Positions 7,585 to 15,583 of a stretch of DNA of 26,664 bases are shown here, piece by piece (the stretch's first letter is position 1; the number at the start of each line of letters is the position of its first letter). The position numbers and the translations under genes are program-made. The DNA comes from Chara braunii (lineage: Eukaryota > Streptophyta > Charophyceae > Charales > Characeae). The DNA lies in contig BFEA01000081.1 in assembly GCA_003427395.1 (NCBI GenBank), forward strand, positions 653,750 to 680,413. The letters are read 5' to 3'. The notes beneath the pieces are model-generated. The model searched no databases, was not told where the DNA came from, and was given only the letters and a program-made list of their open reading frames with translations.

Positions 7585-8913
7585 CTACAGATTAGCTAGC
7601 GCTAATCTATCTCTGTCATAGTCGTTGCACAGGTCCCTTCTGATGGTCTTGGGATGCAAGGAGCCGTCGTCGTTGCCGGTGTAGATCTCGCTGTTGGTTT
7701 CAGTTCTTGAAGCAGCGAGGGAGTCTTCAATGTCGAAGTTCTTGAAGATGTGACCGAAGGTATAGACCGCTCTGGCCGGAGTATCTGGAGAGGGTGATCC
7801 GACATTGATGGTTGTCTGACGTCGGGTACCGTCTTCAATGCTTTGGTCTTGGATGTGGATGACCTGGACCTGCGGCGGTTGTGTGACTGCTGTCTGTGCT
7901 TGCCCTCTGTTGATTTGGCTGCGTGTGAGCAACCAGCTAAGGCTGCCTGCCAGCCGGATAGCCGAGCCAATCTGTAGGGATCCGTGGGGGGTAGTGGTGG
8001 AGAGTGGTGCAGGGGGGCGTGTGCCTGTCAATTGGCCTGAAAGTTGGAGAATTGGTGCCGTCGTGGACGTGTTGCATGGAGTTGCGAGGATGCTTGTGAT
8101 GAATTGATGTGTCTGCGCTTGCTGGTTTGCATTAGCGTGGTTTCTGTTCCTTCGTTGCCCGACGTTGCTGCGTCGAGCCCCATTGTGGTTTGGTCTGCGT
8201 GGCCCAGTGTTCTTCCTTGCTCTTTTCTGTTGGCGGTTGTCTGGGTCGCAGTGCTGCAACGTGCTGTGGCTTGGATTGGGGTTTGGTGTTGTGTTCTGGT
8301 TGCGCGGTGACAGTGACTGAACAGGGGGATTTTGTGCATGTGGAAGTGGTGCAGTTGAGCGAGGCAATGCTGCTGCAGGAGGTGGGATAGAAGCTTGAGC
8401 ATGTTGTGGGGCTGGCGTGCAGCTGTGTTGCGGATTGTGTGTGGCTGGTGTCGTGCTTGCTGAAGCAGCTCTTGGGCCTTGCGCAGTGTTTGAGGCAGGT
8501 GTAGTGGAGGCGCATTTGCCAGAGACTGGTGTGAATGGCAGTGGTGTCTGTCTAGATCTGCTTCTGTGTGCAATGTCCCGTTCAGCAGCCCACACACTTC
8601 TTCTGCTGCTTCCTGCTGCGGCTGGTGTCTTGGCAGGGGCGTCGGGAATCATGATGCTCGCGAATCGGTTTGCAAAGGGAACATTCTTCAGAGAAGGATG
8701 GTCAGTGAGTCCTTCGACAGTAGTCATGTTATCGTCGATGAGTCTGTCAATCAGGTCTCTCATAATCTGCCTCATGTGCAGGAAGGTGACTTGGGCCAGG
8801 ACTGGTCCCTTCCATTCTGTCTCTAACTTCTGTTGAAAGTCCAGCATGCGTGTCACGTCTGTTGGCGCCGCTGGGTCGAAGAAGTTCAAGTTGGCGATGT
8901 AGTACCATATCAT
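7585..8913 (-). CDS. ORF1-like gene, C-terminal part
   Basis: 442 codons if started at ATG 8913, but the frame is open upstream to TAG 8986 and takes in the GRF-like block (8982-8914), so this ATG is probably internal. Residues 1-95 look folded (IMRDLIDRLIDDN). Residues 95-275 are rich in Pro, Thr, Ala, Gln, Asn and His, with a strongly basic patch at 226-262 (KRARK, RRSN, RRNRNH) suited to RNA binding or nuclear import. Residues 330-442 are acidic to neutral. Opposite-strand open frames of up to 139 codons here are shadows. Confidence 0.6.
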   Translation of the reverse strand: MIWYYIANLNFFDPAAPTDVTRMLDFQQKLETEWKGPVLAQVTFLHMRQIMRDLIDRLIDDNMTTVEGLTDHPSLKNVPFANRFASIMIPDAPAKTPAAAGSSRRSVWAAERDIAHRSRSRQTPLPFTPVSGKCASTTPASNTAQGPRAASASTTPATHNPQHSCTPAPQHAQASIPPPAAALPRSTAPLPHAQNPPVQSLSPRNQNTTPNPNPSHSTLQHCDPDNRQQKRARKNTGPRRPNHNGARRSNVGQRRNRNHANANQQAQTHQFITSILATPCNTSTTAPILQLSGQLTGTRPPAPLSTTTPHGSLQIGSAIRLAGSLSWLLTRSQINRGQAQTAVTQPPQVQVIHIQDQSIEDGTRRQTTINVGSPSPDTPARAVYTFGHIFKNFDIEDSLAASRTETNSEIYTGNDDGSLHPKTIRRDLCNDYDRDRLALANL

Positions 8914-10061
8914 ATGATCAAACCAGGTGATGGACTTTCCGCAGTTCTTCTCACGGGTGCACTTGAGATATGGTCGGCCGATGTTCTACATTTTCTTGAC
9001 TTCTTCTAGTGTCTGTGGGACTCTAGTGAAGCCTTTCTGTGTGAGAATAGGCTTAGAGACTGCACATTTGGTTTTGTCCAATATGGACAATATGGGGAAC
9101 TTTCCGTCAAAGGGTGGTCTGTTGGTGGGGAAGTGAAGTGCAAAGTTGTGTGCAGCCTATTTGCATGCTTCTATATCAGCGTCAGACAGATTGGCAAGAG
9201 CCTTGTATCCTTCAATCGAGATGGGCGCAGTATAATTGAAGGAATCTAAGTGCCAAAGCTTGTGTGCAACATGCTTGCTGTTCTTCTCTACCCAGGTATC
9301 CGAGGCAATCGGTAAAAAGTGGCTGTCTTGTGCAAATTTGTGCACTTCCCCTGTGTGATCTATTGTGGTAGAGGCATTGGCTGTTACGGAGCTGAGCCTC
9401 CGCTCATGCTGCTTCTCTAAATAGTCTATCTCAGCTTGAGACAGACCAATCCGTTGTCTACGAGCCTGTCTTCTGACATTTACCTCTGTTGAGATATCAA
9501 TGTCCTCGACATCATTCAGGTGATCAGAGCAGTACCCAAACTTATCTAGCATAGTCTTCTCACCCTTGGCAATGACCCTGTTAAGTTCCCTATTATGGAT
9601 CCGATTCCTGCTAAGGATGACTGCCACATTGGGTGCATAGGCTTCAATGAGACAGTGCATCTTCTCTGGCTCAGTTTCATACTTAGCACTAATAATCGCC
9701 CAATCACTGAAAGTGAGTGTCTCAATTAGGCTGGTCGGTTGAGTGGCAGCGTGGAATAGGTGGAGAATTTTCTGTGGGAACGTCATCATGATCAGCTGAG
9801 AGTGAACAATCGGTGGTTGCAAGTTGGCAAAAGGAGCCACCAAGGGTGCCAGATCTGCATGCCAGCCGCGGTTGATGATCTCTTGGTCCTGCACATGTCA
9901 ACATAGGCAGGGTTGGTCAGTTAGTTATGGTAAGTTTTTTCTGGGGGGGCTAAGGGTTACGTGCATCTGTATAGGATCAGAACTAAAGGCCTCTCGGGGG
10001 GACTTACCATTACGTTGGGCCAAAGGATCCGTCTGCAAGCTTCATACTTCTCAATAACGCC
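7585..10061 (-). CDS. ORF1-like gene with GRF-type zinc-finger remnant and one probable intron
   Basis: Two exons are seen. The upstream exon (10061-10008, 54 nt) is bounded by a TTGTAG acceptor and a GTAAGT donor. The intron (10007-9889, 119 bp) ends TGTGCAG. Exon 2 runs from 9888 to TAG 7585; the join keeps the frame. Exon 2 has two in-frame TAGs (9157, 8986) and no TGA until 7567. Across the second TAG lies NIGRPYLKC....CGKSITWFDH, which resembles the C-terminal half of GRF zinc fingers (GR.F..C....C.F..W.D), a nucleic-acid-binding domain; the first ligand pair is unclear. A Pro/Thr/Gln/Asn-rich tail with a basic patch follows. Lying just upstream of the RT on the same strand, it is best read as a retroelement ORF1. 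Exons further 5' were not found. A host gene is the alternative. Confidence 0.55.
9157..9888 (-). CDS. ORF1-like gene, N-terminal part of exon 2
   Basis: About 243 codons from the acceptor at 9889/9888 to TAG 9157. No ATG is needed because the frame continues from the 54-nt exon. It is a soluble-looking mixed charged sequence with no signal peptide or membrane segment and a charged helical stretch RRQARRQRIGLSQAEIDYLEKQ. I do not recognise a family. The TAG is followed in the same frame by 56 further codons to the next TAG. Confidence 0.55.
   Translation of the reverse strand, partial: DQEIINRGWHADLAPLVAPFANLQPPIVHSQLIMMTFPQKILHLFHAATQPTSLIETLTFSDWAIISAKYETEPEKMHCLIEAYAPNVAVILSRNRIHNRELNRVIAKGEKTMLDKFGYCSDHLNDVEDIDISTEVNVRRQARRQRIGLSQAEIDYLEKQHERRLSSVTANASTTIDHTGEVHKFAQDSHFLPIASDTWVEKNSKHVAHKLWHLDSFNYTAPISIEGYKALANLSDADIEACK
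9889..10007 (-). other. Probable 119-bp GT-AG spliceosomal intron in ORF1
   Basis: The donor GTAAGT (10007-10002) follows AATG and the acceptor is TGTGCAG (to 9889). A ctaactgac branch-point-like run lies about 30 nt before the acceptor. Exon frames on both sides are continuous in phase 0, and the frame inside the intron is closed by TGA (9900-9898). Confidence 0.6.
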
Positions 10062-12983
10062 CTACAAGAGTCAAGGGAAATCAAAATCAATTTGCTTGTT
10101 TTTCTAAGCTTCAGGATGTTGTCCAGAGGGAAGAGATCTAGGGGTTCTCATATTTATGTATTAATATATTTCCAAACTTAAAAATTAAAAAACATATATA
10201 TATACATATATAAATACCTTTACGTAAATTTGTGTGTCTCTCTCTCTATATATATGTATATCTTTTAAATATATGGTGCCAGGTAAGTTTGTCATAATTG
10301 GGGACACGATTGTTTCACCCGTTTTTTGCCGGTCGCAGTTTCATGTGTATGTCCAATTTCTTGTTATGCTGTTTTTATTTTTTCGTTTGGGGTATGTGGC
10401 CGTGATCTCGGCCTGTTTCGATATCTTGTCACGCTCCTACATAAGATATGTTCCACTACCATGGGCCTCTATTCCTGGAGGGTCGCGTCTCTTTACGAGC
10501 GTTTTCGTACCCGGTGCGCGTGGGTGTCGGTTCGACTATTAGCCGTTGCTAGTGTTTCAGGTTTTCGGGTCGTAATGGTCTTATCATTTCTCGAAAGGGT
10601 GGTCACTTTCTGTGTCGTATTCACTATTTAAATAAGCGAGGGATACGTCAGTGTGTGTAAGGCATATGTGCACTGGTATCCATTTGTATTGTCGTTGGAG
10701 TATCTGATTTCGTGCCACTAGCGCCAGGTTTACATATACGTGGGGTCCGGTCTATATCCAAGCGAGCTTCCATATTGATCATGTCGGTTTCTTTTGTAGC
10801 GCGAGGGCATATTGCGGGTCGCGTCGTCATGGCGTTCGAGATGTGTGATCTTCGAGATTACCAACTGAATCGTGATTTCGATTTTACTAGTGCAGTAGAT
10901 CGGCACGAGATTCGTCACTATGAGCTTGATGCCAATGGGGAGTTGGTGCTACGCTTGGTAATTGGGTTGGGTTACGACGGAGAGTACCTTCGTGAAGTAA
11001 TCGTCTACGTGACGAAGGTAGGAGCTGATGTCCCGAATGTTCATGTTGGAGCTAGTGAGGACATCGTCGAATCTGTGGTGCGCTTGGTAACATCAGCCTT
11101 GCTTCGGGAGCATGGCGATTATCTGTCATCTACCGTGGAATGGGAGGCGAATCTGGATGCGCCCTTGGAGGGGCATGCATACATGCGAGGTATATTGCAG
11201 TTGTAATAAACCGCGGCGTTTCTGGTTGTCCGTAGTGGTTCCGGGCGATACGTGTAACAGCATGGTAGGCCCTGCGTGCAGTTGTGCGGTATCATTTCGA
11301 GGGAACGAGCGTGTTGGTCATCGTGCGGTCGGCAAGTGTGAATCGTACTATAAAGGATCATGTTTTACGAGTATACGGTTTAGTGGAGGATTGAGATCAA
11401 GGAGAATCTTGATGGCACGCTGTCATAGTAGCAGGGTGAGCTATGTAGTGCACTCAGAGTGATTCACGGAACTAAGGCTGACTTGGCAACCCTGCCTCAT
11501 ACGTATTTGTGGTCACGTAGTGAGCATGGTTGTGTCTTAAGGGCACCGTTTTGACATGCAGAGTATCATGTGCAGGGCGTGGATCGAATATGTGTGGTGG
11601 ATCGCCGTTGATTTGGTTAAGACTGCCGTGTTATCCTTTGTGAAATCCTTAGCAGAGCATGGTTATGTGCTGGCAGTGTAGCCCATGGTATACGCGTAGG
11701 GGTAAGTGTCATTTGGACTTGTTTTCATGATGCAGTCGAAGGTGTGACGTGTTCCACTTGCGCATGGCGGGCGCTGTTTGTTCTCTATGATTCTGTATTT
11801 CTGAATTCGGGTGTGGTATTGTAGAAGAGACTCACTGGGTAGATGTGCGGTCAATCAGGTGTCATGCAAAATACGTTCAAATGAGAGAACGTATACGTTT
11901 ACTAATTTTGAACGAAAAGTTCATGACACAGCATCCATTTTGTACCACAAAGTGATCTCGTCAGTTGTTCATTTTGGACTAATGTGTGATTCTAGGTGTG
12001 GTGAATATTTGCAGTGTGGACGAATATTTGTACCATGTATCACACATATCTCCTGGATTTTGCCATTAGTCGTAGTTAAACTGCGGTTTTACGAACAGAT
12101 ATGCGTCCTTGTGAAATCGTGTCGTATTTTCTGAAAGCTTTAATGAGGTTGCAATTCGGACATGGTGAATTTTTGTATCATCAATAAATCGTTTGCTAAA
12201 ATGTGCGGATGTTGTAACTGCTTCAGCGTTCTGTCCGTAACAAAATTGACCCTGTTAATATGATGACAAAGTGGCGGTCAATCATAAATAGTGAAAAAAA
12301 GTAACTAGTCTTTTCACTATATCCTGCTTCCGCAAATTGTGAGAATGATATGATTTTGTGTATAGGTAATAGAGCAGGTGAATTGCGAGATTTTTTTGTA
12401 TGTGTGCAGTGTGTCGTGCCAACGGGCATGTGTACGTAAAAAATCATGAGTGGGTATGGAGGTATAGTGAAAATGACGACGGAGCAAAGGGGGGCGAATT
12501 GGTGTAGCGTGCGGTCCATCGTGAAGAAGCATCCCGTCTATGTTTACGAGGTTATTGTCGGTCAAGACCGTATGTATTCATATGCACGGTGACCTTATAG
12601 CTATCTGTAACATGTAAAGGTAGGGGAGAGGCGCATGAAACAAAGATGGGGTATTACAGGAAGGGTATAATCAGGCAAGGAATTAAAAACGGCGGGGTTG
12701 GTATAATAGGGAGACATTTTATTTCGTGTAAGGTAATTAATGATATTATTAGCGAGGTTACGAAAAGAGGGTGGAGGACGGGGTCGAGGAGGGGAGGTCA
12801 CGAAGTAGTCAAGTTGGTAAGGCGGGGCATGCCTGTGAAATTTAGCAATTTGGTTGTGTCTCTAGGATTTTACCATACCAAGAACAACTGATCTACGCTT
12901 ATTATAGTAGACGCATGGCTAATCTCATTTGTACTGTCAGGTGGGGAGTCTACCCACACCATTGTATCAAGGCTCAAAAACCA
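10062..12983. other. 5' part of the element unit, mostly unassigned
   Basis: On the minus strand this lies between direct repeat B and ORF1. It includes TA-rich tracts (about 10,190-10,265), balanced-composition sequence and one plus-strand open frame (10,829-11,206). Missing 5' exons of ORF1 could lie here; I could not place them. No RT, GIY-YIG or ribozyme motif is seen. Confidence 0.45.
10829..11206 (+). CDS. Hypothetical 125-aa acidic protein
   Basis: Open frame ending in TAA TAA. It is open further upstream (ATG 10712 gives 164 aa), but the ATG at 10829 starts the better-looking part: an acidic N-terminus (CDLRDYQLNRDFDFTSAVD), an amphipathic region (ELVLRLVIGLGYDGEYL) and a hydrophobic-helix pattern (IVESVVRLVTSALLRE). 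It resembles a folded small protein more than its neighbours do, but no family is recognised. It lies opposite to the retroelement genes, between ORF1 and direct repeat B. It may be a chance frame. Confidence 0.3.
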   Translation: MAFEMCDLRDYQLNRDFDFTSAVDRHEIRHYELDANGELVLRLVIGLGYDGEYLREVIVYVTKVGADVPNVHVGASEDIVESVVRLVTSALLREHGDYLSSTVEWEANLDAPLEGHAYMRGILQL

Positions 12984-13238
12984 GTGTGTGTTTAATAAGA
13001 AAATTGCAGCGTAATTGCACAACCTGGCAATGCCAGGAACAGTGATGAACAGATTAGCATACAATCTCATCAAATAAGCATAACATCAAGCTATTCAATC
13101 GTAAGGAGCACCACTGTACACCTATAGCCTTTTGCTCATATTTTCCTACTTTTTACCATGCCTTTTTCCAACGTGAGGGAAGAGCAGGGGAGGGGGTATG
13201 AAGGAGTGGGGTAGGAAGAAGTAGAAGGAGAAGGAGGA

Positions 13239-13276
13239 CCTTCCTCGACAGGACCAATTTCAAGATTCGAGGAAGG
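13239..13276 (-). other. Hairpin immediately 3' of hammerhead B
   Basis: Identical to the 10-bp-stem, 18-nt-loop hairpin at 2955-2992 in direct repeat A. Confidence 0.7.
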
Positions 13277-13288
13277 AGGGTGGCGCGT

Positions 13289-13334
13289 CCCTGAAGCGCT
13301 TTTCGCCGTTTGCGCCAAACGGCTCATCAGAGGG
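13289..13334 (-). ncRNA. Minimal type I hammerhead ribozyme, copy B
   Basis: Base for base identical to copy A. CTGATGA is at 13330-13324, stem II at 13323-13305, GAAA at 13304-13301 and stem III AAGCGCTT at 13301-13294, with cleavage predicted between 13293 and 13292. It would generate the 5' end of a unit-length RNA ending at the copy A site. Confidence 0.8.
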
Positions 13335-14910
13335 TGGGGTAGGCTACGTTTCAAGGTAGGCCTTCTACATCGACANGACCNATTTCCAGTGGAGTAGGGG
13401 CGACCGAAGTAGCTTGACAGAGGGATTTAGAGGATGGAATGTGCATGGGGGGTGGGAGTTTGAGCGGGAGGTAGGCGGTTGGTAAGTTGATAGATGTAGA
13501 GTCGTGGGATATAAATGGTAGTAGTAAGATATTTTTAGGAGGGAAACTCTTAGCTTTGGGGGTCAAGAGAGCATTTTGGGATGACATCCAAAAGGTACTG
13601 TGTGGAGGTTGCTGGTATGTAGGGGATGCTTACCGCGTGCGCGTTGATTTCTGCGTCTGTGATGTGACCGTCCGAAGCTGCAGCCGCCATCGATGGAGGA
13701 GGGTGTTGGCTCGAAAAATGGTAGCCAAAGTTCGTCTATGGAGTAGTTGTGTACGGACAAGCCTGGGCTATGCCCAAGACACGTTGTGTGTCTGGGTCTA
13801 GCTTTGCAGGCTATGTGAGAAGATAGGGAGGACGAAGTTCGCACACGGTTTGCAGCAGCTGCTGCGGACCGCTAACTGAGTGTGAGGTACCGGAGTCTTG
13901 CGACACTGTCTGGTCTGCGCGCGCTTACCTAGGCGGAGGATTACCATGCAAGAGAGGATGAGTGTAGTGCTCGTATTGCTTATAATTGTTGGTTTTTGAA
14001 TATCGTGTGGGCCCTGGGGTTAGTAGTTTTGGTGGGAGTGTGGGTTGGAGCATTCTGCCCGTCAGGCTGTGTGCAATTCCAGTGTCCGCAGACGGGTGGG
14101 GGATGTTTACTGTGTTGTACTGTTTTGAGGGGTTTTGATAGGTTATTAATATATCTAGGTTCGGCATGGGTATGTGTTACGATGTTTGTTTTTTCTGGGG
14201 GTCTGTAGCAGGCAGCCTGTGGAAGTCAGTATGGCGGGATATCTTGTTTGTTTGCTAGTGGCTTGGTCCCTTTTCATCCATTTCCGTCGTCAGACTTCCA
14301 GAAGTCTGTTTCCTTTCGTGGTCAAGGTGTGGTCTGCTGTGTATAAGTGACACGATAGCATGTGCTCGTATTTGTACTTTTTTTTCATTTTGTGTGTAGG
14401 CATTTTTTGTTTTTGTATAGGGGTGTATCGATTCTGCTACGTCTAGTTTCCACTCGTGTGTCTTCATTGGCTTTGTGTCTCAGAGGTCTCTTATTTGTTT
14501 TACTGGGGCAGGCATTTCTGGGCCTGTATCGGTTATTTATGTGTCAGTAGCATGTTTCGGGGGTTCATTTATTATTGGGTTTGTAAACCTTTTGAGGAAA
14601 GCGGACGTAGTACTAGTGTATATTCAGACAACAGTTTCATTTTGTTACTTCTGTGTGGTTCGTGTGAGTAGTAGTTTAACGGTCTGTTTCTAATTAATTA
14701 TAATTTATCGGGGGGTTGGAGGCCTGTGTTTGCTTTATATGGGTATGTTTATTTAGTATCAAGGAGTATTCTTATTTTCTTCTACGACACATGCCGTTAG
14801 TAGGTGTACGGGTATGTTATGTTTTATGGGTTTGTAATCCTGTGCGAGCTACGTGTATGTGTGTGAGTGCAGGCTTAAATTGTGTGTGTACGTCTTGATC
14901 TGTACTGTGT

Positions 14911-15535
14911 NNNNNNNNNNNNNNNNNNNNNNNNNNNNNNNNNNNNNNNNNNNNNNNNNNNNNNNNNNNNNNNNNNNNNNNNNNNNNNNNNNNNNNNNNN
15001 NNNNNNNNNNNNNNNNNNNNNNNNNNNNNNNNNNNNNNNNNNNNNNNNNNNNNNNNNNNNNNNNNNNNNNNNNNNNNNNNNNNNNNNNNNNNNNNNNNNN
15101 NNNNNNNNNNNNNNNNNNNNNNNNNNNNNNNNNNNNNNNNNNNNNNNNNNNNNNNNNNNNNNNNNNNNNNNNNNNNNNNNNNNNNNNNNNNNNNNNNNNN
15201 NNNNNNNNNNNNNNNNNNNNNNNNNNNNNNNNNNNNNNNNNNNNNNNNNNNNNNNNNNNNNNNNNNNNNNNNNNNNNNNNNNNNNNNNNNNNNNNNNNNN
15301 NNNNNNNNNNNNNNNNNNNNNNNNNNNNNNNNNNNNNNNNNNNNNNNNNNNNNNNNNNNNNNNNNNNNNNNNNNNNNNNNNNNNNNNNNNNNNNNNNNNN
15401 NNNNNNNNNNNNNNNNNNNNNNNNNNNNNNNNNNNNNNNNNNNNNNNNNNNNNNNNNNNNNNNNNNNNNNNNNNNNNNNNNNNNNNNNNNNNNNNNNNNN
15501 NNNNNNNNNNNNNNNNNNNNNNNNNNNNNNNNNNN
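14911..15535. other. Assembly gap (625 N)
   Basis: Unknown sequence between the tg-rich end of direct repeat B and a (GA)n tract. Long open frames across it are artefacts of N. Confidence 1.

Positions 15536-15579
<44 letters not shown>
15536..15579. repeat. (GA)n microsatellite at the gap edge
   Basis: About 22 AG units directly after the gap. Confidence 0.98.

Positions 15580-15583
<4 letters not shown>

Larger units (their letters stand above)
2700..14910 (-). mobile_element. Candidate large Penelope-like retroelement with hammerhead-bearing direct repeats
   Basis: Two 1.9-kb direct repeats enclose, on the minus strand, an ORF1-like gene, a PLE reverse transcriptase and a structured 3' segment. 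Each direct repeat holds the same hammerhead ribozyme core on that strand; the cleavage sites are 10,284 bp apart. PLEs are known to have pseudo-LTRs from tandem insertion, hammerhead motifs in those repeats, and retained introns; all three appear here. No GIY-YIG domain is visible upstream or downstream of the RT, so this may be an endonuclease-deficient type. The right repeat runs into a gap, so the true end is unseen. A simple tandem segmental duplication containing a PLE is the main alternative. Confidence 0.6.
12984..14910 (-). repeat. Right 1.9-kb direct repeat (pseudo-LTR B)
   Basis: Same orientation as 2,700-4,593, with about 25 substitutions and a 33-bp longer segment near 14,378-14,450. 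Two isolated N bases (13,376 and 13,381) lie in the part otherwise identical to copy A. The repeat is cut off by the gap at 14,911, so its far end and any target-site duplication are not visible. Confidence 0.9.

Noticed and set aside
8028-8836. Frames of 127-189 codons on both strands overlapping ORF1
   Set aside because: Shadows of the low-complexity GC-rich tail of ORF1. ORF1 has the longer frame, the splice join and the zinc-finger block.
2700-14910. Ordinary LTR retrotransposon
   Set aside because: The RT is clearly Penelope-like, there is no integrase, RNase H or protease, and the repeats carry hammerheads, which fits PLE pseudo-LTRs better.
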